Below, one piece after another: positions 1 to 13,349 of a DNA stretch of 64,000 nt; the first letter of the stretch is position 1; every line of letters begins with the position of its first letter. The translations under genes and the position numbers were made by a program. The notes beneath the pieces were generated by a model that was not told the origin of the DNA, made no database searches, and saw only the letters and a list, made by a program, of their open reading frames with translations. This DNA comes from Sipunculus nudus (Eukaryota; Annelida; Sipuncula; Golfingiida; Sipunculidae), in the NCBI GenBank assembly GCA_026874595.1, contig CM049310.1, forward strand, positions 68,707,556 through 68,771,555. Reading direction: 5' to 3'.

Positions 1-2257
1 GTTTCAAGCCAAACTACATAAACATGGGTGTTTCTTAGTAAGGACTTCAAGAAATAAGTATTTTGTAAGCGTATGCATGTGAAATATGTAGTCAGAAGGT
101 GTTTTCTTGAAATGTAACAAATTTTGATTTTAAAGTTTGACAGTTGAGACAGGTAGTCCCGGCCGTCCTACAGTGCCAAACAGAAAGAGATTCGTTTTGA
201 GTAAAAAACAGGCAGACCTTGTCCACCACCAAGGGCTCTCAGGAAGGACTACATCGAAACAGGGAATATGGTGACGATCTGTAATGTAGACTTATGGGTA
301 AGTGAATCCAGTTAAATAAGATGTTCTACATTTTCACGTAGAATTTTACCGCTCTATATTCCCGAGCCATATGAACATTATTTGCATATACAGCATTTTC
401 ATACTGCCCGATCATCAGTAGAGCAACCAGAAATAACATTTGTGTCAAGTGGAGCCCAATGTCGTTAACGATTGTTTAAAGTTCCATCGGGGCGTTTAAA
501 AAAGGATTTTAGTACTGATGCTTTGCACGACTACACGAAATAAGGAACAAGGACATACAGTTATCCCTCTTGTATTTTTTGTATATTTATCTGTCTGTAC
601 CTGTTTAGAAGCTTGGGAAGCTGCAAGAGGTGAGTTTCCGCTTCCGGTCAGTCACATCAAATTAAAGCCTTTTTTTTTTGGTTGCACCGGTTTCCTGGCA
701 TGGATCATGCCATAAATTTATGTCACTTGCTTGAAAGATATAGCACACTACGCAGAATCGGACTCGCACGAGTTGGCTGGGGTTGTGGCAGGGTCGGCAA
801 TTTTTTTTATAATAACGTTATTTACACTGATAATGAACATTAGTTAACGTCATGTAAAAAAAGTTTTTTTACACCCATGTAAACAAAACTAAAAAACACA
901 GTTGCACGTGGGATTTCTGGTAAGTGATACCCATGAGCTCAACAAATAAAATTTTTCAATAACCTTATGTAAAAATGTCATGTAAAAATAGGTTTTTGCA
1001 TCCATGTGTAAAAAAACTGTAATAAAACCCTCGATGCATGCGGGTTTTCTGTTAAGTGATAGCCATGCGTTCAACAAAAAAACTTCATATATGACCAAGG
1101 CCTTAGGATTTACATTAACCCTAGAGGCACGGGGCTCATGAACTAGTCATGTCAATGAGCAATGGGCTACAGGCTGACTGGTGCCTATTTAAAAACAGGT
1201 TTTTTACAGTAAAAAAAACACCCTGGGTTGTGGGCGTAAAAATCTGACCCCCACAATGCACCTTCTAAAGTGAATCCAGTTAAATAAGATGTCCTACATT
1301 TTCACGTAGAATTTAACCTCTCTATACTCCCCAACTATATGAACATTAATTGAATATTCAGCATTTTCATATGACCCGATCAGCAGTAGATCAACCAGAA
1401 ATAACATTTTTGTCAAGTGGGTCTCAATATCGTAAACGATTTTTTAAAGTCTCATCGGGGCGTTTAAACAAGGATTTTAGTACTGATGGTTAAGATGACT
1501 ACACGAATTAAGGAACAAGGACATACAGTTATCCTGCTTGTATCTTTTGACTATATATATCTGTCTGTACCTATTTTGATGATTGTGAAGCTGCAACAGG
1601 TGAGTGTGCGCAGATTTTTTTTTCTTTTAACAGCTCATTGTTGCCAGAAAAAAAGTAATAAGGCTTAATTTACTTAGAAAATGTACAGAGGACTCTATCC
1701 CCCGCCAAACGGGAATGTGAGAAATGGGTACACGTACCGGCACACACCCTCACAGAACAGTCACAGAACTGACCGGAAACACTGTGCAGACTAAATCGGA
1801 GAACCGAACCTGCCAAAACGGAAAGTTACTTATAGGATGCAGCAGCTATTACATTAAGAAGTAGAACCCAGTCAAACTTTTTAAGAATTAGTGTCGCATG
1901 TGAAATGTAAGAATATTGAATAAAACATGCGACCGGGAAGGGGGGGGGGGGGCATGGCCCTCCTGCGCCCCTCCCCCCTCCCGGCTACGCCCCTGCATTG
2001 ATCCAAGTACTCAAAGCTTTTTAATTCAAAACGAAGACCACGTTACCGTGGATTCAATTGCAGGGCTTTTTCAGTTGAGAACAGACTACGACCATTTACA
2101 CGAACACCGTTTGACCATTTATGTGTTTACAGGTATGTTGATTTCTATACATTCACAAATATCTTTCCATTATACCTATGTTTTTAGTAGTTCACACATT
2201 TGTTTTAGGATCCACAATCTCCAGGGACTTTGAAACATAAATATACATTACAAATAC
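1..2257. repeat. Repeat-rich non-coding stretch with a 340-bp direct repeat
   Basis: No convincing gene is visible. About 301-640 recurs at about 1269-1610 (offset about 968 bp) with high identity, for example both contain a block reading AAGGAACAAGGACATACAG. Both copies end in a GCTGCAA...GAGGTGAGT or CAGGTGAGT context that resembles a splice donor. Between them, about 850-970 and 975-1100 are a diverged tandem duplication (both contain TAAGTGATA..CCATG and runs of A/T). Bases about 60-215 also resemble about 58,540-58,680, so part of this is a dispersed repeat family. A G-run lies near 1939-1952. Confidence 0.6.
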
Positions 2258-3048
2258 TGTAACGGAACCTAATATAAAGAGATCACGTATGCGTGATGAA
2301 CACAAATTTTGTAATGGAGATAAAAAAAATCAGATTTTGTAACACTAGGCAGCATGAAATGTCTAGGGGAATGAATAAAGAAGACAGTGGTTTTTTGTTA
2401 AAAAATAACTATAATTCATTCTTAAAACAACCCTAACAATACAATACACTAAATCAATACAATTATACAGTAAAACAGCGTTATAGCAACAAGTCAATAC
2501 AATCACACAGAAAGATAATGGTACAGTACCTCGATACCAACACCATCACAACGATAAGTCCTTTGAATGTAAACTCTCAGAGAATGACAGTACAGTGGAA
2601 AGTTCTTGCAACAACGCAAATAGTAAACTGAAGTTCAAATGTATAAAATCCAGGAGAAAATCTTTGAAAATGTATAATTGCCGCATTCGTCGGATAGGGT
2701 CTTAGAATCTGACACACGCTTCTACGTCCGCTGGAATCTGCTCTGCTGTCTGCCCTCTGGTTCTAAAAAACATCCCCTTTATATACCTTCACATCCGAAG
2801 CCGGGAATTTTCCACTTCTCGAACAGTCCATAAGGACCCTACTCAACAGTAAACACGCGTTTAAGGAATTCTCTAGAAAGACATCGCTGTGTAGCTGCAC
2901 ATACCAGGCTCATCACATGATCCACGACCAGGCGTGAAAACCCAAGGATCACATGACAACGAGAGTTCCACCAGTACGGATTAAACATAAAATGTAACAA
3001 CAACACGAGTTACGCCCGTGTCACACAATAAAAAGAGCACCTGTAACA
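2258..3048 (-). mobile_element. Probable solo LTR (about 791 bp)
   Basis: The segment begins TGTAACGG and ends CTGTAACA, so it has the TG...CA ends typical of LTRs. It is flanked on both sides by ATAC, a plausible 4-bp target-site duplication. Read on the minus strand it starts TGTTACAGGTGC and contains a TATA box (TATATAAAGG, around 2780) about one third of the way in, as an LTR promoter would. No gag/pol coding sequence or second LTR lies nearby, which suggests a solo LTR left by recombination. Orientation is inferred from the TATA position only. Confidence 0.5.
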
Positions 3049-3630
3049 ATACATCTTCAAAATGATAGAGCTTCTATGAAAAAAATTCATTTTTTTGCAG
3101 TCGGTGCCTACAATTCTCTACTAGAGCGACTTATCAGTCATGTGTTCAGATGTACACTTTTCATTTGTAAACACTGTCACGCTTCCTTGACCCGGTTTCA
3201 CCTAGCGAGTAGCAGAACAAATAAACATGAACGGGTAGCTTATACAAGGGGACGAAGGATTTTTTATACTCTATATATGCCTCACGTCTACTTTTTGATA
3301 GATTTCTTGAATAACATAATTTGCTATTCTTTGCCGACTTTATAAGGGGAGGGGGTTTCCTCTAGAATCCTAGCACAAGTGATCTTTATATCATGAACAA
3401 CAGTCCCTGCGAAAACCACAGAATGAAAAACATGCGACATTGAGTTCCCACAAGCTTATTACAAAACTGTTTATCATACAGAACAGTGGATTTTCTACGG
3501 GTGCATCTAGTTTCAATAATACAAGAAATTATGAACTGGCAACGGAACCATTCAAATGATTCGTGAACGGTCTCTCTAAATAGGCAAGTTACGCAGGAAG
3601 AAACACAGATCTCTTGTCATTCTTCTTTAG

Positions 3631-3772
3631 ATCAGCGGTCCAGCAATGTAAGAACGCCATCGAGAATTTGACGAGTCATGCGCAGGTATGTATCATAGGG
3701 TCGTCTGGACTTTCACAGAAATCCTTAGGTAGCTCTGACCAGGAAGACACTCTGCCACCGCCAATCAATGGG
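3631..3772 (+). CDS. Candidate isolated coding exon, unknown product
   Basis: A pyrimidine-rich acceptor (TTCTTCTTTAG) precedes position 3631, and a GTAGGT donor follows 3772. Of the three frames only one stays open across the 142 nt. It reads a polar peptide beginning SAVQQCKNAIENLTSHAQ and ending in a Ser/Asp/Pro-rich tail with LPPPING. An internal CGCAG|GTATGT at 3685 offers an alternative shorter exon (3631-3685). I do not recognise the protein and no partner exon was found nearby, so this could be chance. Confidence 0.3.
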
Positions 3773-6700
3773 GTAGGTAGGGATGTCTCTCTTACACATT
3801 GTGCGGAAAATATTATGACATATTATGATGCTGTCACCTAAGAATGTTTAAAGATTTCTACTCTTAAATTCACCAAACACCATGATGATATTTATAATGC
3901 CTGAAACAACCAAACCTGGATTTCCTCCAGGCCGCTATGTCACACGTTAATTTACGTATCAGATATGAGTGTTACCTTTTTAGAATTCAAAACTGAAAAA
4001 AAGATAATTTTCCCTGTACTTTTATTCACCATTTAACTGCATGATCAAATGCCTACAGACAATTGGTGTTGATTGTGTTAAATCATTTCTAGTAATTTAC
4101 TCAGTATATAACATAATATATAATACATATTATATTGATATAATTACTTAAATTTAATGAAATACATTATTGAATAACAAATCATCATAGTAAATTATAA
4201 ACTCTGCAAAAAGTACAGAAACATAATAACTAATTCTTATATGAAATTAATGTAGCGTTGAATCAAAGCGTGGTTCTTACTTTGTGGATATTGTAATTAA
4301 ACCCAAAAAAATCTCTTTTATCCAAACATTAGATTTCTTATCTAATAACATTAAACATCCCTTACACACATATTGCTCATGAAATAACTATCCGCGTTTC
4401 GAGGACAGACTAAATTATAAGTGCCTTGTTTGCTGCATGTGTAGCTGCTGCCACATGCGATAACAAGAGGTTGAATGAAGTAACAAGGTATTTATCTGCA
4501 TTGAGAATTGAACAGCACTCACCAAAGGAAGGTTTACCAGGGGCGGATCCAGGATTTGGGAAATGGAGGGGTCCAACCAAGGCGGTCTGATGATAAAATC
4601 TAAAAAAAAAACGTCACTGGGTCCAGAATAGGGGGAGGGGTGTGTGTGTAAGGGGGGGGGGGGGGGAGGCCGCACAAATTGTTCTGAAACCAGAGACTGA
4701 AAAGGGGGGGGGCTGTCTTCTGTTTACGATGTTGGATTTAAGCTCAAATAATTTTTTTAGTAAATGAAAAATCCAGTTACCACATTATATGTGTATCCTG
4801 CAGTGTAATTTTTTTCATAGTTACAACATAATCTATTCTATGCACTACTAGTTGATTATATATATTCGTTTGAAGTCAGAGCGTTGATATATCGCGTTTT
4901 TGTCAACTAAAATCTCATAACAATGAAATTTTACATGGTATGTTTCCTTATCGACTATTTTCCAGGTTTGTATATGTTTTTTGATAGAGAGGCGGCAATT
5001 TTTACTACCACCCCGGGCGGCGAATAGGCTAGGTACGCCGCTGATTAGTCGGTTCAATTAAAATTCTGATTTTTTACCCAACAGGCTGTCTTTTTCGATG
5101 GATATAAAACCTTATGCAAGAGCAGATCCCGAGCAGACCTCATTAAATAAACATCCAAATACCTATAGTTTGCGAAAATAACCTTGGAATTTGTAGTACT
5201 TTTAGGGACAATCAACTCCGTTTTAAAAGCACTTTTGCCAATTTGGCTCCCGGACTACTCAGTGGAGGCAAAGCCATGTCGCTCCTTATGGGCTGGAAAA
5301 CAAAATGACAGTCTGCATACACCAGTGATACAGGACACCAGCTCAGTCTTTGACTAGAGTTTACTCTTTCAGATGTTCTGTCTCACACTTGTTTTCGATG
5401 GAGATGTGGATGAAAGAACCTAACTTTCAAGTTTTTTATACAATATTTATTTTTACCGTCGAAATCTTCTGCTGCTAGAGTAATCTGTATTTATGTTTAT
5501 GAATGTCACATACAAAGTAAAGAACTCCACAAGGCAGTTGCGATAAGTACAGTGTAACCCCTCTACAGCGGACAGTCCTAGGAACAGTGGGATGCATGTC
5601 CGCCCCTGAGGAAGTCCAAAGATACAGGCGCCGGACACATATACATCCATGATAAACTGTACTTTTCCTACATTCTTTCTTACAATCTACTTTTTTATTG
5701 ATAGTTAAAAATGAGACTAGTATTAGTAATTTTGCTATTAACGGTGAGAATAATTTAAGACTTGTTCGTAGGTACGCTAAGTGTTGTCTGGGCGCTTTTT
5801 CATAGGTTCGTCAGAATTCAGAATTACTCACTCTTTTCATGACTGCAACGGAATCATGATAATCTTAAGTTATTTCTAAAGTCCCGGCACAGTTCTGTCA
5901 ACATCAAATTAATATAGAGACTAATAAGTGTTTTATAAATAATGCCTCTTGCCACTGGTCCTGGGGTGCATGGTGAAAGACTGGAGTGAAATAGATGTAA
6001 GGGGTCCCGCTGGTATTGTTTTTAAAAGATCGTAGAGATCTTGAAAAGTTTCACCATTCACATGGTAATATTATAATAACTTTATTTGTTGGCAAGGCAT
6101 GTTCACAACTTTTAAAAAAATGTGAGTTAATCATTTTGACTTGCCGCATCGGTCGCTAAGCCGATTCTGAATTAATGTCTTTGCTCTGGGCCCGCTCTAA
6201 TGCACATTTTGTTCATAATAGCGTAAAAATGTAAATGTATTTAATAGCAATATATATGACACTATTATAATCATTGGTTATACTGACCATTAACAGTATA
6301 ATCAAATCATCACAGATCATTGGGTGTTCATGATGTATACAATTACAAGGAGTTGCACGCAGGGCTTCAGCTGAATTACACGGTTGGAGTTTAAAATATG
6401 TGGCAAAAAGTTTAATCAACATGCTAATTACAAATATTAATATGACAAGTTTTGGAAAATAATCTTTTATATTCGCATATGCATAGTAATATGACCAATT
6501 TTAAGCGTTCAAGGGGGATGACACTTTCTAAAATCTGTAGCTGCACTTGTTGAACACCAAACAGGACGGATTACCAATAAAAATAAAGCCTGATCCCTGG
6601 TCTTTCAAATAACCAAAAACACAGCACCTTACAAAAATGACATTGTGTGTGCAACCAATAAAAACAGGGGTATTATACTTCGCCCGGATAAATCAGGGCC

Positions 6701-9690
6701 GTCCCGCGCCTGATGACATTCACCGTATCGAGGACCCGGGGTAAGCGTCGCCAGGCAATGGCTCAGTGTCCCCTGAACTCGGAGCATTTTTAAATGATAA
6801 TTATTATGTATTCAAACGATGCAACAAACATCTGAGGCCGTTTTAATATTTCATTCCGTCATTTTTATTGGCTGTTATTACTATATCAGTTTGCTCTCTT
6901 ATGGCTGTGCTTCCTGAAAAATTTTGGACTAATTAAAAACAAAAAGAGAAAAAGGAATGAAAATAAAGTTTTTTATCGCAGCTCTCCGGTAATGTTGCTG
7001 TTTCTACTCTTACTGCGATCCCTTGACAGTTCATGAACTTGCGAAAATGGATTATATTTTGTTTGCTCTATACATTATTCCATAAACATAAACGCATTTC
7101 AGTATTCTTCATAAAACTTTGCAAATGTTCACTTTTCAAGGTAAATTTTCCAGAAAAATAATTTTTAAAAAAATTTTATTTTATACAAAATAGTCCGTAA
7201 AAAATAGTTTTCGTGTTGCCTTAGTGAGTTGTTTTGTTTTTTTTCCCAAAAACTAATGTTTTAACGTATCTACGTATGCTCTCATGACTGCTCAAAGTAC
7301 TCAGATATATTGCTGGATATGCCACTGACTCTTTCTTTAAACGGAACGCTACCACAGATATTTTGTCAGTCTTTACCATGTATCTTTACATTGATTTGCT
7401 TGCGGGTCAACAACCACTATAGTGACCTTACAGCACGATACATCAGGCTTTAGCGTCGATAAAGCCGCACAGAACCAATCCACGTGAGATATATAGTAGA
7501 AGACTGACTGACCCCGCCAGCCATACCTCAATGTTAGGCCTAAGGAAGTGCCACATTCTTTTTCAGTTTGAGGAAAGGTTTTCAAAATTTCAAAGTTTAC
7601 CTAACATCATACGTGTAAAACTAATTCTTAAATTTATAGGTAAATGCAATGTATAATATATGTATAATATGATAATACCCGAAGTCATAGAAGTGAAGAC
7701 AGAAATATGAATTTGTCAGGTGCTTGCGTACAGCTATTTCTAATATCATGTTATTCTTTCATTAGAATAATCTGAATTTTATTTATATTTAATTAGTAGG
7801 CATTGAGGTGAGGTAGCCATGGTCACAGCTTTGAGATTAATAATGGACGACATGTACTGTTAGATTCGTTCAACTTAAAACTGTGTCGAAGACATAAATA
7901 TGTATAAGACATTAAACTTTAGGCAAAAAATTAGTATATCCGTTTTGTGTTCATCCATTACAGGCCCATGTATGGCCCCATTTAAATAGTATATATTTTA
8001 AAAATTGAGAGACCTAAGTTTCATACTGCTTACTAGGTATACATAATAATGAAATTTAAAAATAAATAAATATGGAGGAACATTGGAAAAACGTTCTTAA
8101 ACCTGGTTGTCGAAGACCATGCGATGACTAGGGGTTTATGATGTTTTACTAGCGGGAGTACCCTGACAGAGGTGGGTCAGCATAGACACATTTCACGGCT
8201 GTATAAATCAACATCACAATGACACGCCAGACAAGAATGTGGCTCAATAAACCTCCACCCTTACCATTACACGGCATGTTAAAATGATTTAACGTATAAC
8301 CCGGTCATGCTATAACCATACTGACCAGCATATTTATCGCCCCAAAAGTCACCATTTTTATTCTCCAATTCATCTGATTGTGTCTCGATTAACCAGCACA
8401 TGCATGTGCGTTTGTTTGTGCATGGATGTGTGAATATTGTTTATTGTTTTGAACAGGATAACGGTAAACATACACAGTTTCAAGCAATTTAGTTACATCT
8501 TGTTAGACACTGTAATGCCAAACTATATAGGCTTTGGTTTTAACCATTCGACAGTCTTTCAACCTTTCAGTCTGTAATTTCATGAACTGTTTGGAACGTG
8601 AGTAAATTGTCCCTGTCAAAGGCATGTGTCTCATTGCGACGTGCAATATGTCATGGTCTGATTAAAGTTCCTATGGTTATGATTTTTAAAAGAACTTTCA
8701 ATCGATTCCAACAGCATACAAATGATAAATATTCCAGAAGACCACATAGCCCCCTCCAGCATATTCCCGAAAACAAGGCCTCATGAAACCAAGCCATTTC
8801 GGGGAAAATCATGCCTTCCAGTGAAATTAATTCCATTCTAGTGAAATTTCTTTTTGCTTTTAAATTTGTTTATTTAACGTACTTGAGTGCAGGATGGAGA
8901 TATGTCACTTGAACCTGTGGTGGACAAATTCCTCAGTAGCCCTGAGACGCTGGTCCTGCATCACGGCAGGCTCAACTTCTGAAGCATTACGGCGGGAAAC
9001 CTCAAGGGCGCGGCAGAAATGTGGGCTGATAATTCCATGAGATTGCTTTGGCATTCAAGCAACCATCTCCCCAAGGACTTAATTTTCTCTTCACATCATC
9101 ATGACAGCTGAAACCTGATCCGTGCATAACCTTTTAAGGGACCTGCTGATGTGTATGAAAGGACGATTGTATTCTTAGTGTGCTATCACGCCTCAGCATC
9201 AGATTTGACTGATAGGAGACATGTTATAGAAATAATATGGATGATACGATGAACTGAAAATTGCAGTTTGGGCGTCGCCAAGTAAGGGATTAAAATATTA
9301 CATTTTAGGGCCAAGCGTACAAAGTTTTAAAAAAGCTAGGACCATGGATGCAGGTCTAGGCCTAAAGACATAGAGGTTAATTTAATGTCTCCAGTGTTAT
9401 AACTCTATCTAAGGTATTTCAATTAATGCATCTATATAGGAGGTAGCCTGTTATCCGTTTTCGCGTTGGGAAAGGTCCGCGTGATTTCGCTTGGGGGGGG
9501 GGGGGGGGGGGGGGGCGGGGTTTCCATGGCACGTGTTGGTATGGGTTGAGTTTCTGACCAGTGACACTGCGGTAGACCCTTGGCGAAAGAATGTCAAATA
9601 TCACATAGTCGATGTTTGAGCAAACATGAAAAATTAACCCCTTATGACATTTAACATCCTTGCCGACAGTTCAAAACCAAACAACAATCA
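3773..9690. other. Stretch without a recognisable gene
   Basis: AT-rich sequence with only short open frames and no convincing splice-bounded exon or RNA gene. A G-run lies near 4651-4665, and a longer G tract (about 24 G with one C) near 9487-9515. Nothing else could be assigned. Confidence 0.5.
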
Positions 9691-9695
9691 TGTCC

Positions 9696-9800
9696 GGGCA
9701 TGGCATGTCCGAGGCGTGACATGTCCGAGGCGTGGCATGTCCGAGGCGTGACATGTCCGCTGCGTGACATGTCCGCGGTGTGGCAAGTCCGAGGCATCCA
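9696..9800. repeat. 16-bp minisatellite (CATGTCCGAGGCGTGR)
   Basis: About six units of a 16-bp motif, with alternating GGCATGTCC and GACATGTCC starts and GAGGCGT, GCTGCGT or GCGGTGT variants. Because 16 is not a multiple of 3, both strands carry pseudo-repetitive short open frames that should not be read as genes. Confidence 0.85.
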
Positions 9801-11764
9801 GAGGGGTTGCGTGACAACCGTTAAGTGCCGCCATCGTAGATTAAAATATAGATATATTAAACCCATGCGCCACCATGCTTCTTCAATCTCAAGGATTCAC
9901 GCTAAAAGTTTTCAGAAACGTGGCCACCTGTCCTATACATGAAATGAATTGCATCCATTTATAAAATTAAAGTAAGGTAAGTAAAGTATCAAATAGAAAA
10001 GGAGATAGCAAAGGCAGTGAACTGTTCGTATAGATCCGGTAGTTTCTTTCATTATCAAACAAGCATAACAATATGTCCCTTACTTTATTGTAGGTAACTA
10101 TAACAGAGTAAGCAGCAGCTAGTACTGCAGTAACGGCTATTGTAGGATTAATAGTCCCTGGACACAGGTAATATATTCTACACCGATTGCATATAAATGA
10201 TTTAGTTCTTTACATAGGTTATTTTTGTTAAAGATTTTAGCAAACATGCATTGATGCACCTGAATGTCGTGAAAACGATTACAGACGAGATTAAGCAAAG
10301 TTTATCCGTGAATAAAAAATATTTGTTTATTTATTCTTGACCAACATGTGCTTAAAACAATGTTTGAAGAATATTTGAGCCGATTGATGTGAAACCATAA
10401 ATCGGCAAACAAATCGCGCAGCTTTTGATAAAAACTGTAGCAAAAATATCTATGGCGAATCTAATTCAGTTTTTTTTTATTGACATCTTAATTATAACAG
10501 GATTATTATCGCAGTGCGCTATGTCCTAAGCCGCATGTGATGAATTCCCTAAACAGAAGACGGATGATGACGGATATCAAGGGAACATAGTAATTCATGC
10601 AAGTTTTTAATATGTTCAGGATATTTGTTGAAAACATCCACATTACGGATGTTTGTATGGGCAGCATGATGGAACGCCATCAGCATCAATAGCTTGGCCC
10701 GGAATCCCGCCACCTAAACCCGCACTTTCTGTACAATACCACTATCTAATAAATCGTCTCAAAACGCCGTTCTGTTCGTGTTTTATCTTCATTGACATAG
10801 TAACAGCGTTGCCTTTAATTCGTCCAGCGATGTTTCGCTGCTCTCGGGGGCTAATATATTGGCTGATCAATGCGTCATTTGTCTGACAGGAACGCTGCAA
10901 AAACGATCCAAACTATGAAAATATGAGCTAGAAGGAAGTGGTAATACCCAAAAGGGATTACACTCTGCGCCTTATAGCCAGCTATTAAATAGAAATACAT
11001 CACTCTCGTGTCACAAAGACGGGGCAGACACTCCTGTATAGGCCAGAGGACGTGCAGTTATCTTGATAACTTCATGTCGCCCGCCCTACACTGGGGCTAC
11101 CCCACGACATGTTACCATGGCCACTAGTATGAGATGTAAGATCTTTTGTATCCAGTGTTTTTTTTGACGGTACAGTTATCTGAATTATTGGAGCATTTAA
11201 TTTAGCTGGCTTTGTCCATATGCTGTAGTGCATTCTTGTAAATTGTAACGTATTACACGGTTGTCAGAATAAATAGACATTCCTTGGCCGGAAGGAGTTA
11301 TTAATTATTTCCAGGCAGTCTGACCGGTTCAAAATACTCCCGCTGGCGTTGGTCTGATTACACCGGTTGTAGCACAGGGTCAAGCATCAGACCAACGAGA
11401 GCGGGGTGTCGCGGGTTTTAACCCGGAGCTGGGTAAACATTGCGATACCACGCTCTTATTGGCCGGATTACAATTCATTGCTTTGTTGCAGCCCTGGTGG
11501 TGAAACCCGGAGATTCTTGTCATTACAAAACAGCGGTTACAACGTCAGAGGTTTAGGAGTGCAATGTATAACCGCTGCACGAGGGGCATATTTTCGAAAT
11601 AAATTATGTTCTGATTCAGCATTATGACCTTGTCGTGTTTTGTCAGAGTGATATGAATTCATTTTGATTTACCTGACGATCTGTGTTCAGGGATCTGTAT
11701 CATAACTTCTTGAAGTTTATGTATTGTGTTATGAAGACAAATAAATGAGGGGAAAATCATGGGC
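9801..11764. other. Stretch without a recognisable gene
   Basis: Ordinary AT-rich intergenic or intronic sequence. Short open frames at 10,653-10,886 and 11,406-11,627 have no splice context, domain or motif that supports coding. Confidence 0.45.
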
Positions 11765-11832
11765 TGATCCTGGATTCGAACCCATAACGGTGGCGCACAA
11801 GTCAGGCGTACCAACCGCTTCGCTAGAAAAGC
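11765..11832 (-). repeat. tRNA-derived segment, probable SINE head or tRNA pseudogene
   Basis: On the minus strand this contains an A-box-like TAGCGAAGCGGTTGGTACG (about 11,807-11,825) followed by a perfect B box GGTTCGAATCC (11,772-11,782), at spacing typical of an internal pol III promoter. The 5' and 3' acceptor arms do not pair, so it is not a functional tRNA. A tRNA-derived SINE is the most likely explanation. The 3' tail of the element could not be delimited. Confidence 0.6.
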
Positions 11833-12594
11833 AAGCTTCACTAGCGAGACAGTTCTGTCCGCTTTTATGTCACCCCGTAACAATCGTAAAAGATATTTTC
11901 TCTGTTCCTTTATTTGCTCTTTTAGTTTCATGTACAAAATATGGGAAAAAAAAGTAGGAAAAAGCTATGTTTTGGTTCCCCTGAATGAGCGTCCTTAGAA
12001 ATTACTTTAAAACCATCAAAAATAACATGAGTTAATTTAGTTTATTTTGTACTAACATGTTCCGTTTAATATATAACCTGAAAATCTTACTTTATAGCCA
12101 TAAGGGCTGGGTATCCGTCAGCCTGAATCAAGTGCAATACGTGTTGCAATACACTTAAAGTGATACAAGATTCGTATTGACGATATGCTTAAATTTGTAT
12201 GTCATGTTCTGATTAAAGGCCCTGCGGTTAGTTTTCATGAAAAAAGAAATGACCAGTATATGTATTGATACATCTGTATATTGATACAGCCCTAAATGCT
12301 ATTCATCCGGGCATCTAACCACTACATGTATGATAGTACACGTATATACACCGGTAAACCTGAGTGTTAATTATAATCGAGATTATGCTGAACATATCAT
12401 GTATCTGTTGAAGTATCATTGTAAATGTAAGGAAATAATGCTTAGCGGTAAGTTGCATCCATCATATTTATCCATATATATCACGAAACTAAGCAGTAAG
12501 GGATAAAATATAACCGTATATAAGGTTGCAGCTAAGTAACCATGAAGCCCATATACATCAACTTTCATTCAGAATACACGGCATTAATCAGTGA

Positions 12595-12992
12595 TGTAGG
12601 ACTCGAGTTGGACATAGACTCGAGGCTCCTGGACTCGGAAGTATACTCGGACCTCAGTCTCAAGTCCAATGGCAATGATCACATGAAGTTAAACGTTCAG
12701 AATGAGGTACACGCTTATAACATACAGACTCGTATAAGTAAACTATTGCCAGATTATTTAAAATACGGACTAGGACTCATGTAGCTCGGGCTTTGACTCG
12801 AACCTAAAGGACTCGGACTCGAGAAGCTTGGACTTTGACTAGAACCTTAAGGACTCGAACTCAAGTAGCTTGGACTTGGACTCGAACCTAAAGGACTCGG
12901 ACTCGAGTAGCTTGGACATTGACTCAAACATTATAAGGACTCGGACTTGGACACGAGTAGCTTGGACTTGGACTCCAAACTAAAGGATTATA
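12595..12992. repeat. About 42-bp minisatellite rich in GGACTCGGACTCGAG
   Basis: About five imperfect units of roughly 40-42 bp (GGACTCGGACTCGAGTAGCT, then TTGGACTTGGACTCGAACC and TAAA) lie at 12,767-12,992. More degenerate GACTCGAG-containing copies begin near 12,600. Hexamer-level CTCGAG/GACTCG periodicity is nested inside each unit. Confidence 0.8.
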
Positions 12993-13349
12993 GAGGTTAC
13001 AAATTAAGATTATAGAGGTTACAAATAATTCCTGTACTGAGACCAGAACTGGACATGCAAATAGTGCTGCAACATTCTTGTTTGAAGAATGACACCTGGT
13101 TTGAGATTACTTGTTTTAAGATTAAGATAAAGAGGGCATGAATACACGCAAATGGTATTAATGAGAAAGCAACAATACAGTTTGAAATGGATTTGAGTTG
13201 GTCTTTTTTACCCTTAGGCCAGTTTTATTTAACAATACAGTGTGCGAGTTGTCGTGCAAGATTTTCAGGAGAATATACGGCATGGCATAGGGAGTTACTT
13301 TTTCAGAGAAAACAACGTGAACAATAACAGCAGCACTGGTTACAGCAAA

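Noticed and set aside
11765-11832. Functional tRNA gene on the minus strand
   Set aside because: A and B boxes are present but the acceptor stem does not pair, so it is a tRNA-derived repeat.
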